From Candidatus Sulfopaludibacter sp. SbA3 (GTDB lineage Bacteria > Acidobacteriota > Vicinamibacteria > Vicinamibacterales > UBA2999), in the NCBI GenBank assembly GCA_945903265.1, contig CAMDNQ010000002.1, positions 124,001 through 188,000 on the forward strand: DNA of 64,000 nucleotides, given 5' to 3'. Both the position numbers and the translations under genes were made by a program. The notes beneath the pieces are model-generated. The model saw only the letters and a list, made by a program, of their open reading frames with translations. It was not told the DNA's origin and searched no databases. Positions 26,398 to 33,489 of this stretch are shown here, piece by piece (within the stretch, counting starts at the first letter, position 1; every line of letters starts with the position of its first letter).

Positions 26398-26933
26398 CTG
26401 CTGAGGGCCCAGAGCACAAGCGTCATGGCGCCACCGGCGACCGCAACGGCTCCGACGACGGCAAAGCGCTCGCATGTAGAGGTGCTGTTGCCGGCTTTGC
26501 CTTTACAGGAGGACGACGCCCCGTACGCGATCATGCCGAGCCCGCCCACGACCGCCGCGGCGGAGCCGATACCAATCAGCGTCTTCGATTCATTCGTCGT
26601 CGCGACAACCTGACGCATCAGGCGCGCTTCGTGTGGCACGGCGGCCAGCGCCGACCGCAGGAGTGGACCGTGTGCGACGACGGATGGCGCCGGTACCGCG
26701 TCCGGTCCTGCCGCAAATGCGGCGCGGGACGGCAATCCGATCAGTGCCATCGTAAGAATCGTGACGAATAACAAACGCACTGCTCCACTCACGCGGGGGC
26801 CTCCTGCGGCGTCGGTCGCAATCGTGTTCAGGAATCGTTCGACCAGTTCGGACGCGCTGGGAAGCGGCGACCGATCTTCAACTTCCTGACTATCGGCCGC
26901 ATCGTCCGTTTGGGTAACGGGGCGATGCGCCAA
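26394..26933 (-). CDS. Hypothetical membrane protein heading the TonB/M48/barrel operon
   Basis: A 179-residue protein. The N-terminus is cytoplasmic and acidic (SQEVEDRSPLPSASELVERFLNTIATD). Two hydrophobic segments are seen, about residues 52-70 (VRLLFVTILTMALIGLPSRA) and 120-137 (IGIGSAAAVVGGLGMIAYGAS), with a third at the very end (AVVGAVAVAGGAMTLVLWAL). A Cys pair (SCKGKAGNSTSTC) lies in the loop between the last two. No known family. Its stop overlaps the tonB start by ATGA. The gene is preceded by a good promoter at 26954-26982. Confidence 0.55.
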   Translation of the reverse strand: MAHRPVTQTDDAADSQEVEDRSPLPSASELVERFLNTIATDAAGGPRVSGAVRLLFVTILTMALIGLPSRAAFAAGPDAVPAPSVVAHGPLLRSALAAVPHEARLMRQVVATTNESKTLIGIGSAAAVVGGLGMIAYGASSSCKGKAGNSTSTCERFAVVGAVAVAGGAMTLVLWALSR

Positions 26934-26953
26934 GGGTTTGGTGTGAGGCCCTA

Positions 26954-26982
26954 ACTATAACTCAACGCTAGGCTTAGTTCAA
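26954..26982 (-). promoter_or_regulatory. Sigma70-like promoter for the TonB/M48/barrel operon
   Basis: On the minus strand, TTGAAC (26982-26977) and TATAGT (26959-26954) are separated by 17 bp. Transcription would start about 14 bp before ATG 26933. Confidence 0.6.
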
Positions 26983-27032
26983 TAGACTGGCTCGGCATTC
27001 ATCACGCGCGATTCAGGCCGTGCTGGCTTCGA

Positions 27033-27434
27033 TTAGCCGCCGCTCGTCTCGCGTCCAGACGTGCGCGGGCGCATGTCTGGGGTCAGGTGGGTCCCGTCCG
27101 TGAGGATGGCTTCCCTCAGCAGTACGGCGCGGTCGCGGCGCCCGGCGGCGCCGATGACCGTGAGGGGATCGCCCACCGTAAAACGATCCATCGGGAATCC
27201 GGCCCGTTTCATCGTGTTCACGGCCCCCATTTCCACGAGCCATTCCTCTACCCGGCCGTCCGCACTCTTCACGCCGAGCCGGAAGCGGGAATGCGGGTTC
27301 ATCCACCGGACCTCGGTAAGCGTGCCCTCAACCGTGATCTCCCGTGAGGAATCGAAGTTCACGACCGTCGAGTGATGCGCGCCAGCGCCGTACGCGGACC
27401 CCACGGCAATGGCGAGCACGAGCCAGAGCGTCAT
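27033..27434 (-). CDS. DUF6152 family secreted protein (second copy)
   Basis: ATG 27434 is chosen: AGGAG is 6-7 nt upstream and a signal peptide (MTLWLVLAIAVGSAYGAGA) follows. The 133-residue product has AHHSTVVNFD directly after the likely cleavage site and TVEGTLTEVRWMNPHSRF, the DUF6152 signature. It is shorter at the middle than the 3620 copy, but the two align along their length. It is the last gene of a three-gene unit with the 27461 protein (26 bp apart) and the amidohydrolase. Function unknown. Confidence 0.72.
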   Translation of the reverse strand: MTLWLVLAIAVGSAYGAGAHHSTVVNFDSSREITVEGTLTEVRWMNPHSRFRLGVKSADGRVEEWLVEMGAVNTMKRAGFPMDRFTVGDPLTVIGAAGRRDRAVLLREAILTDGTHLTPDMRPRTSGRETSGG

Positions 27435-27460
27435 ACGCGTTCTCCTGGGTTGTCCCGCGC

Positions 27461-28201
27461 TCATCGCGGCGAGACAACGGTTGCTTCGTTCGGATCGCAG
27501 CCGTAATCCATGAGGTCCCAGTCGGTCTTGCGGTAACGGACCGTCGACACCACCGGTGTCCGGTAGTTCGCCGCGTCGAGGTGCGTCGTCTCGATGACGA
27601 GGACGTCGCCGTCGCGACGCAGCCGCTCCACGGTGTGCATGCGGGGACTCTGCGGCATTCCCGCGCGTTCCGCGATGGTGGACACGTAACCTGGAGCAAA
27701 ATCGATCGTGTCGATGACCAATGTGTCCCCTTCGTACCAGGCCGCTGACGCGCCGAGCGCCGGATGCCCCTTGATGCGGACCCTCCGCGGGTTGCTGCCC
27801 GTCGGAGCCGACAGCGGGATCCGGCGATCGATGTCCATCCACTCGTACTGCAGACGTACGAAATCGGTGCCCTGCGTGACGTGAATCAGGACGTTGGGGT
27901 TCAGATAGATACGAGTCCAGCTCGAGCCGACGCACCGGTACGCGGGGTCGTCGACCTTGAAGTCGTAGGCGGCGAACCGCTTCATCCCCTCCGGCGTGTA
28001 CTCATACTCGTTCCACGCCGTCGGTCCGCCACCCGCGATCCAGTTGAACTCCATGAAGTCCGGCTGGCCTCTCGGCGGCTCCGGGCCCTTCCGCCCTGGC
28101 CGGCCGAGGTTCTTCTCGATCGGTTCCTGGCCCGATATCTCGCTGGGTCCGGCGAGCGCCATGCCCGCCGCGAGGAGCACGATAGCCGCACGGCGGTTCA
28201 T
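27461..28201 (-). CDS. Secreted protein of the W(Y/D/E)EGDTLVID family (copy 3 of 4)
   Basis: A 246-residue protein with a signal peptide (residues 1-24). It is the most divergent and shortest copy: the part with the Cys (RCVGSSWTRIYLNPNVLIHV) and the strand segments AAWYEGDTLVIDTIDFAPG and MHTVERLRRDGDVLVIETT can be aligned with the other copies, but the opening half differs. The C-terminus contains YGCDPNE. It lies 5 bp downstream of the amidohydrolase gene and 26 bp before the DUF6152 gene, giving the same DUF6152 pairing as at 3620/4053. Function unknown. Confidence 0.6.
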   Translation of the reverse strand: MNRRAAIVLLAAGMALAGPSEISGQEPIEKNLGRPGRKGPEPPRGQPDFMEFNWIAGGGPTAWNEYEYTPEGMKRFAAYDFKVDDPAYRCVGSSWTRIYLNPNVLIHVTQGTDFVRLQYEWMDIDRRIPLSAPTGSNPRRVRIKGHPALGASAAWYEGDTLVIDTIDFAPGYVSTIAERAGMPQSPRMHTVERLRRDGDVLVIETTHLDAANYRTPVVSTVRYRKTDWDLMDYGCDPNEATVVSPR

Positions 28202-28206
28202 GTGAA

Positions 28207-29904
28207 CTAACGCGTGCCCGTGGCCGGGGCTGCTGCGTCATACACCACCCGGCCGCCGACCATCGTCAGTACCGACGTGATGTCCTTGATCTGCTCGGCC
28301 GGCACCGTCAGGTAGTCCCTGTCGATGACCACGAGATCGGCGAAGCGGCCGGGTTGAATCGACCCGAGGTCGTTTTCGCGGAAGAACAAGTACGCGTTGC
28401 TCTTCGTGTGGGCAATCAATGCCGCCTCGCGACTGACGGTGTGGGTGTTGACGACCGTGCCCCCGACCATCTTGCCCGTTACCGCGAAGTACAACATCTG
28501 GAACGGACGAAACTGATTGACCTCGAACGCGTCGGTCCCGAACCCCCACATGATGCCGCTGTCCTGGATCTCCCGCATCGGGGGCATGGCGAATCCCTTG
28601 TCGCCCTGGACCCTGAGGAGCAGTCCGCCGGATACGACCGGTCTCGGGTTCAACGCGATGAACAGGTTGAGCTTCTTCATGCGCTCGATCTGCGGGAGGG
28701 TCACGCCTTCCATGTGCATGAACGCCCAGCGGAGCGGCCTGAGGTTGACCTGCTTGTTGACCTTCTCGAGCTGGTCCAGCTGTGCATCGATGGCCTTTTC
28801 CGTGACGGTATGGAGCTGGACCGGAATGCTCGCTTTCGCGGCGGCGAGCGCGAAGCGGCCCCACGCGTCCCACACCTCCTGCGAGGCGATCGGCTCGGGG
28901 CCTGGGGCGATGACGTCGCCGCCGCCGCCGCCGGGGAACCGTTCTCCATAGTTCGAAAAGTCCATCCACTCGTCGCCATCGTGATACCGGAGTGTGGCGA
29001 GCTCGGCGATCTGCTTGTCCAGCGCGCCCGCGCCCCGTCCGCCGGTCGTCACCGTCCGGAAGCAGAAGAACCGCATACTGGCCGTCCCTTCGCGCTGGAA
29101 CTGCCGATACAGGTCCTCCCACAAACACTGCCCGCCGGACGCGGTGAGGCCCGCCTTGGCGAGGTCCCTGAGCATGACCTTCTGGCTGGCGACGATGACG
29201 TCCATCGGCAGGTTGGCCCTGCCGCCATTCGGGGCGTCGAGGAACTTGGCCGCGTCCACGATCGCATTTCGGCCGGCGACGCCGGTGATGCCGGTTGCGC
29301 GGCCGTTGGTATCGCGTTCGATCCAGGGCTGGTTCATTTTTTCCAGACCGAGCGTCTCGATGGCCTTGCTGTTGAGGTACTGCTGCGAGCGGGTGAACTG
29401 AAGAAAGACCGGGTTATTCGGCGCGACCTTGTCGAGCTCGTCGCGGGTGAACGGTTTCTTGTTGTCGGTGAACTGGTCGGGCGACCAGCCGCCGAGGTTG
29501 TACACCCATTCGCCGGGCTTCTTCCCAGCGGCCTTGGCCCGGACGAGCTCGAGCGCCTGCTTGCGCGTGTCCACGCCGTCGAATCGGAGCTCGAGAGCCC
29601 AGTAGGCCCCCTCTTCCTGGAAGTGCGCGTGGTTATCGATCATCCCTGGAACGACGGTCCGGCCCCGCAGGTCGATGCGACGCGTACCAGGACCGGCCAG
29701 TCGCGTGATGTCCTGGGTGGTGCCGACAGCGACGATACGGTCGCCTCGCACGGCCACGGCCTGCGCAATGGAGAACCGATCATCGACGGTAATAATTTTC
29801 CCGTTGGTCAGGATGATGTCCGGGGCAGCCGCCTGCTGCGCGTCGAGCAGGACCGAAAGCGCTGTGGTCCCCGCGACGAGAACTGCGAGCGTCCAACGTT
29901 TCAT
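28207..29904 (-). CDS. YtcJ-like amidohydrolase family protein, secreted
   Basis: ATG 29904 is preferred because a GGAG is 8 nt before it, whereas ATG 29910 has it only 2 nt away. The product, about 565 residues, starts with a signal peptide (KRWTLAVLVAGTTALSVLLDA) and continues with the amidohydrolase opening DIILTNGKIITVDDRF. NHAHFQEEG supplies the first two metal histidines; further His residues in PVQLHTVTEKAID and FMHMEG can bind metal, and FGTDAFEVNQF holds the catalytic Asp. YtcJ-type enzymes hydrolyse amides or cyclic amides; the substrate is unknown. It is the first gene of a three-gene operon. Confidence 0.78.
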   Translation of the reverse strand: MKRWTLAVLVAGTTALSVLLDAQQAAAPDIILTNGKIITVDDRFSIAQAVAVRGDRIVAVGTTQDITRLAGPGTRRIDLRGRTVVPGMIDNHAHFQEEGAYWALELRFDGVDTRKQALELVRAKAAGKKPGEWVYNLGGWSPDQFTDNKKPFTRDELDKVAPNNPVFLQFTRSQQYLNSKAIETLGLEKMNQPWIERDTNGRATGITGVAGRNAIVDAAKFLDAPNGGRANLPMDVIVASQKVMLRDLAKAGLTASGGQCLWEDLYRQFQREGTASMRFFCFRTVTTGGRGAGALDKQIAELATLRYHDGDEWMDFSNYGERFPGGGGGDVIAPGPEPIASQEVWDAWGRFALAAAKASIPVQLHTVTEKAIDAQLDQLEKVNKQVNLRPLRWAFMHMEGVTLPQIERMKKLNLFIALNPRPVVSGGLLLRVQGDKGFAMPPMREIQDSGIMWGFGTDAFEVNQFRPFQMLYFAVTGKMVGGTVVNTHTVSREAALIAHTKSNAYLFFRENDLGSIQPGRFADLVVIDRDYLTVPAEQIKDITSVLTMVGGRVVYDAAAPATGTR

Positions 29905-30041
29905 TGTCATATCTCCGTGGAGTTTCCCGGGACCTACTAGTGGCGACGCGTATATACACCATCCCGCGCCTCACAGCTACTGCGGGCTCGAGCGATGACG
30001 CGTTGTGCGGCCTGGATGGATAGGGGCTGAACGGACTGGAT

Positions 30042-30118
30042 TGGTGCGCCCTGCAGGATTCGAACCTGCGACCTCCTGGTTCGTAGCCAGACGCTCTATC
30101 CAGCTGAGCTAAGGGCGC
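30042..30118 (-). tRNA. tRNA-Arg (anticodon ACG), CCA encoded
   Basis: Read on the minus strand, the sequence folds as a full cloverleaf: acceptor GCGCCCT/AGGGCGC, D arm AGCTCAGCTGGATAGAGC, anticodon loop CTACGAA (anticodon ACG), T arm with GGTTCGAATCC. The discriminator A is followed by an encoded CCA (30044-30042). Its 5' half is repeated 1.77 kb away. Confidence 0.95.
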
Positions 30119-30119
30119 G
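30079..30119. repeat. att repeat, left copy (inside tRNA-Arg)
   Basis: 41 bp identical to 31849-31889. It covers the 5' end of tRNA-Arg, the D arm and the anticodon arm, ending one base outside the gene. It is the likely attachment site of the element. Confidence 0.8.
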
Positions 30120-30226
30120 ACGGGAGAGATGGATTTTCAGGCGCTCCTGCGGGCAAAAACCCCGGGCGCACAGTCCCTGACTATACCATCCGGGGACGGG
30201 CTTGGGTCTGAAAGGACCTCTGTCTC

Positions 30227-30343
30227 GTGGAGTCACTGAACACGCTCTTCGCGCATTTTCTGCAGGAACGTCGCTACATCCGGAACATCAGTCCCAAGAC
30301 CGCCATCTGGTATGAGACGGCGTGGAAAGCCTTCCGCGCCGGT
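30227..30343 (+). pseudogene. Tyrosine integrase N-terminal stub
   Basis: GTG 30227, with AAAGGA upstream, opens a frame reading SLNTLFAHFLQERRYIRN then ISPKTAIWYETAWKAF. This is the SAM-like core-binding domain at the N-terminus of tyrosine recombinases. Downstream of about 30343 the frame runs antisense to the RepA-like ORF and no longer resembles an integrase; the catalytic Arg/His/Tyr domain is absent. Its position beside the att repeat is that of a genuine element integrase. A deletion joined this stub to the end of the ATPase gene. Confidence 0.65.
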
Positions 30344-31087
30344 GACCCCACCATCGCGACGTTTATCAACAACCAGCGTGAGCCTGTTTCCCTTCACTTC
30401 CGCCTTCAGAACCACGTCAGCGCGGTCCCGAAGCGATCCGTGGCCGCGATCCATAGTCCCCTCCTTGGTGGCATGGTGGACGAGAAGAACGGTGGCACCG
30501 GGCTCTCGGATCAACCGCATCTGCTCCCCGACACTCTCCATGTGTTGGGAATTGTTCTCGTCGCCCCACCCCGCGAGACAGGCCCCCAGCGTGTCAATCA
30601 CAACAAAAACTTCGGTAGGACTATGGGCGTCTCGGAACCCCTTGATGTCCTCAATCAAGCGATTCACCGATTTGCGATCCAGCAGGAAAACCGGTTGCCC
30701 GAGCAGAAAAAAGTTCCAAGGCAATTCCGTAATCCCCGTATGCACCCTATACGCGCGGAGCCGTGCTCCGATCCCAGGTTGTCCCTCGGCGGCGACGTAA
30801 ATGACGATAGCGCCCCGGATGGAGCGGTCTGCCCAGGACTCCCGCTTGCGAGCAATCGCCAATGCGAGATCAAGAGCAAGGAAGGATTTCATCGTCCCGG
30901 GCTTTCCAAAAAGCATGGCAAAAGCGCGAAGCGGAATCAGCCCGTGAACCAGCCAGTCGATACTGCCGGAGGATTCCTCCAGACTCGCCGCCGTCGTCCA
31001 AGGCAAGTGAGTGTCGACGCTCTTCGCGTCATCGTCGGGCCCCAGATACACGACGTGTTGTTTCGTGTCGTCTTTCTCATTTTCCAT
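30233..31087 (-). CDS. RepA-like AAA family ATPase, C-terminus probably altered
   Basis: ATG 31087 is preceded by AAGGAGG, so the track's longer start is not needed. The product, about 284 residues, has a Walker A GKPGTMKSFLALDLA (about residue 57-71), a Walker B FVVIDTLGACLAG, and a LLVHHATKEG motif, as in RepA/DnaB-like hexameric ATPases of plasmids and integrative elements. The last 30-40 codons run antisense to the integrase stub, so the true C-terminus has probably been lost and replaced by read-through sequence. The gene may still be expressed. It would have served replication or excision of the element. Confidence 0.6.
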   Translation of the reverse strand: MENEKDDTKQHVVYLGPDDDAKSVDTHLPWTTAASLEESSGSIDWLVHGLIPLRAFAMLFGKPGTMKSFLALDLALAIARKRESWADRSIRGAIVIYVAAEGQPGIGARLRAYRVHTGITELPWNFFLLGQPVFLLDRKSVNRLIEDIKGFRDAHSPTEVFVVIDTLGACLAGWGDENNSQHMESVGEQMRLIREPGATVLLVHHATKEGTMDRGHGSLRDRADVVLKAEVKGNRLTLVVDKRRDGGVTGAEGFPRRLIPDGGLGTDVPDVATFLQKMREERVQ

Positions 31088-31271
31088 TCGGTCCTCCTTC
31101 AATGGATTCGTCCGTCGAAATCCAGAGGCACTGAATGGCGGCAGAAAAGAAGTTACGAGCGGCTCGATCTGTTGGCAAGCGGAACGCGATAACCCCTTCA
31201 CGCCCGAACACTTAGCTTCGCCGTGTTACTCCACGGAGACTGTCCCAAAAGTTTTGTGCGATATTATTTCG

Positions 31272-31727
31272 GTGTCACAGGGAAGACCGAAAGCTCCGCT
31301 CAGCATCGCCCCCGCTCAACTTCGCGAGCTGAAACAAGTCGCCCAAAAGAGTCCGAACACGCGGACGGGTGTTCGGGCGCGAATGGTTCTGCTGAGTCTC
31401 TCTCAATCGATTCGCGAAGTGGCGAGGCAGATCAACGTCGCACCACAGACCATCGCCCGGTGGCGGGAACGCTATCGTTGTTTGGGAGTGCCTGGGCTCG
31501 GAGACCGCCCCAGATCGGGACGGCCATCAATTACGCGCTCGCAGCTGAAGCGGATTCTGAAGCGAAGACGTGTGCCCAACTGGTCGACTCGGTTGGTCGC
31601 AGTCGAGGCACAGGTATCGAAGACGACGGTTGCGCGGAAGTGGCGTGAGACGGGTCGCAGGCCGAAACGAGTGGTGCTATTCACAACGCTAAAACGTCGT
31701 GCCCGCCGTCAACGACGTGAGCGGTAA
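31272..31727 (+). pseudogene. IS630-type transposase, N-terminal helix-turn-helix part only
   Basis: GTG 31272 starts a 151-codon frame reading GRPKAPLSIAPAQLRELKQ, REVARQINVAPQTIARWRERY and RPRSGRPSITRSQ. This is the two-HTH DNA-binding region of IS630-family transposases. The DDE catalytic domain is missing; after the stop at 31727 the next 120 bp have no transposase-like coding. A sequence just upstream (actgtcccaaaagtttt) could be a left terminal repeat, but no matching right repeat was found. The ORF itself is uninterrupted, so a short DNA-binding protein could be made. Confidence 0.6.
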
Positions 31728-31848
31728 TTCGTGCGATGTGGCGTCGTGTTAGGATCGCTCTCGACCCTCTGTCTCCACCACGTTGCCGCGAATCAGCTGG
31801 TTGTTTTATTGATATTTCGCGACGAAGTCGCGCAAGGGCGCTGCCCTT

Positions 31849-31889
31849 GTTCGTAGCCAGACGCTCTATCCAGCTGAGCTAAGGGCGCG
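31849..31889. repeat. att repeat, right copy (truncated tRNA-Arg 5' half)
   Basis: 41-bp perfect copy of 30079-30119. The T arm and 3' acceptor strand are missing, so it cannot be a functional tRNA. It marks the far end of the element. Confidence 0.8.
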
Positions 31890-31912
31890 CGTGGGGAGGA
31901 AATTGTCAGAAC

Positions 31913-31944
31913 GCGTGCCCTGCGGGTTTCGCCGCAGGACACGC
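31913..31944 (-). terminator. Strong hairpin after the 31964 gene
   Basis: On the minus strand GCGTG-T-CCTGCGG pairs with CCGCAGG-G-CACGC around the loop CGAAAC. It lies 20 bp after the stop codon of the 31964 gene and before the right att repeat. No clear T-tract follows, so termination efficiency is uncertain. Confidence 0.5.
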
Positions 31945-31963
31945 AACAACCAATTATATGTTT

Positions 31964-33301
31964 TTACTTCGATGTGCCGCTTGGATTCCCTTTGACAAGG
32001 GTTTGATACGCACGCTCGAAGTAGACATACGCGCCGAAAATATCCTCCGTCTCGGTATCGGGACCGGCCAGCGAGTCATCGCCGCCAGGGATATCCGAGA
32101 GCGTCGTCGCCATCCGCTGTTCTGCCGCCGTCGTCGGACTGGCTGAGACGCGGAAGACGCGCCGGAGGCGGCGCAGGCCCCGATTGAACTCCGCTACGGC
32201 GCGCTTCACGATGCGGTCAGGGCGGAGATTCCCGTTGATCACCTTGTCGATCGAGCCGCGCACGAAGTCGGCGACGCCAAGTATGCCCACCGGGGTCATG
32301 AAGCTCAGAAGGCGCCCCCCGATCGACAACGCCGTGCCGAGCGCGTTGTTCGTGAATTCTTCCTTGACCTTTTCGATCGTGGCGCCCTGCGCGTCGAGCT
32401 TCGGGATAATCTGCTCGGCGATCGACCGCTGGACGTTCTCGAGCGCATCGCCGTTGCCCTTGATCGCCAGGGCGAGCTGGTCGGTCCCGACGCCCAGCTT
32501 GCCGGCGAGAATCGACAGACTCGCGCCCGCCTTGGCATCGACGCCAAGCAGCGTATTCGCCATCGTATCGACCTTGCTGTCGGTGATGCCGAGCGCGTTC
32601 CTCACCGCGGCGAGCGCCGACATCTGCGTCGCTGCGTTCGAGTTGTCGTTGGCAATGATCCGCGCTTCGCTGTTCTGAACCTCGGTGATCACCCCGCTCA
32701 GATCGGTTCCGCCACCACCTCCGCCCCCGCCGCCTCCACCGCCGGGATCTTCACTAACAAGTCCCGCGATGCTGACGCGTGACGAGGTCGTGTCGATCCA
32801 GTAGAAGTAGTAGAGACCGCCCACAGGCGGCATGTTGCCCTGCAACTGGACGCGAAACTTGTACGACGTCCCCGAGCCGATGCCGGAAATGGGTGTCGTG
32901 AGCGGAAAATCGACGATGACAGGGTCAGGGATCGCGTTGCAGTGCGTGATGGTGTTCGGCAGCGGCGCGGTGCCAACCAGCACGTCGTTCAGATAGAACG
33001 CGAGCGTGGGCGCCGGCGCGCCGATCAGCAGACAGCTGTCCTTGAACACGATGCTGAACGCGACGGCGTGCACTTGGGCGATGTGCAGGCTGGACGTTCG
33101 TTCGGCCTCGGCGCCCTGGCCGTCCTGAAACCATCCGAACAGTCCGGGCGGGTCCGGGAGCGGGACCGCCGGACTGCCGAAAATCCGGTCGTGAGTCTGC
33201 GGAAACTGGAACGTCTCTGGGATTGGAGTCTGAGCCGCGGCCGGCGCCGCCAGCATCAACGCAAGGAACACCAGCAGATACAAACGCATAGGGGAGCGCA
33301 T
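31964..33301 (-). CDS. Secreted protein with polyglycine linker and helical C-terminal half, function unknown
   Basis: ATG 33301 is chosen: AAAGGA is 8 nt upstream and the signal peptide (LYLLVFLALMLAAPAAA) follows. The 445-residue product has a beta-rich N-terminal domain (about 25-190) that contains SCLLIGAPAPTLAFYLND, a run of twelve glycines (about 195-206), and a helical half with Leu/Ala/Val periodicity (NSNAATQMSALAAVRNALG, KLGVGTDQLALAIKGNGD). A hydrophobic stretch (ALSIGGRLLSFMTPVGILGVADFV) near residue 345 could insert into a membrane. No family recognised. Confidence 0.55.
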   Translation of the reverse strand: MRSPMRLYLLVFLALMLAAPAAAQTPIPETFQFPQTHDRIFGSPAVPLPDPPGLFGWFQDGQGAEAERTSSLHIAQVHAVAFSIVFKDSCLLIGAPAPTLAFYLNDVLVGTAPLPNTITHCNAIPDPVIVDFPLTTPISGIGSGTSYKFRVQLQGNMPPVGGLYYFYWIDTTSSRVSIAGLVSEDPGGGGGGGGGGGGTDLSGVITEVQNSEARIIANDNSNAATQMSALAAVRNALGITDSKVDTMANTLLGVDAKAGASLSILAGKLGVGTDQLALAIKGNGDALENVQRSIAEQIIPKLDAQGATIEKVKEEFTNNALGTALSIGGRLLSFMTPVGILGVADFVRGSIDKVINGNLRPDRIVKRAVAEFNRGLRRLRRVFRVSASPTTAAEQRMATTLSDIPGGDDSLAGPDTETEDIFGAYVYFERAYQTLVKGNPSGTSK

Positions 33302-33489
33302 GTACAGGTCCTTTCGCGAATTCGAGTTGTAGGGGTCCCGGAAAAACGCGCCTACTATACCCGCGGTCGCGCCGATCGGGCACGTCTTTTCCGCTTGGAC
33401 TTCCGGTCCTTTGGGAGTATCAATGCGCCTGTAAACTCCCCTACCCCAATCGGACACCGCGCGGATGCGCAAGGCGCAGGAGACACAGC

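Larger units (their letters stand above)
30079..31889. mobile_element. Degraded tRNA-Arg-integrated element with 41-bp att repeats
   Basis: The segment between the tRNA-Arg gene and a second copy of its 5' half is about 1.77 kb from repeat to repeat. It holds an N-terminal integrase stub next to the tRNA, a RepA-like ATPase ORF, and the helix-turn-helix part of an IS630-type transposase. That content and the flanking repeats indicate an integrative element reduced by deletion. No mobility gene is complete. Confidence 0.75.

Noticed and set aside
30227-31192. 321-codon plus-strand ORF read as one gene
   Set aside because: Only the first 38 codons or so (integrase stub) look like protein; the rest is antisense of the RepA-like ATPase.
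31230-31271. Left terminal inverted repeat of an IS630-type element
   Set aside because: The sequence actgtcccaaaagtttt would fit, but no matching right repeat or TA duplication was found.
31849-31889. Second tRNA-Arg gene
   Set aside because: Only the 5' half is present; T arm and 3' acceptor strand are missing, so it was taken as an att repeat.
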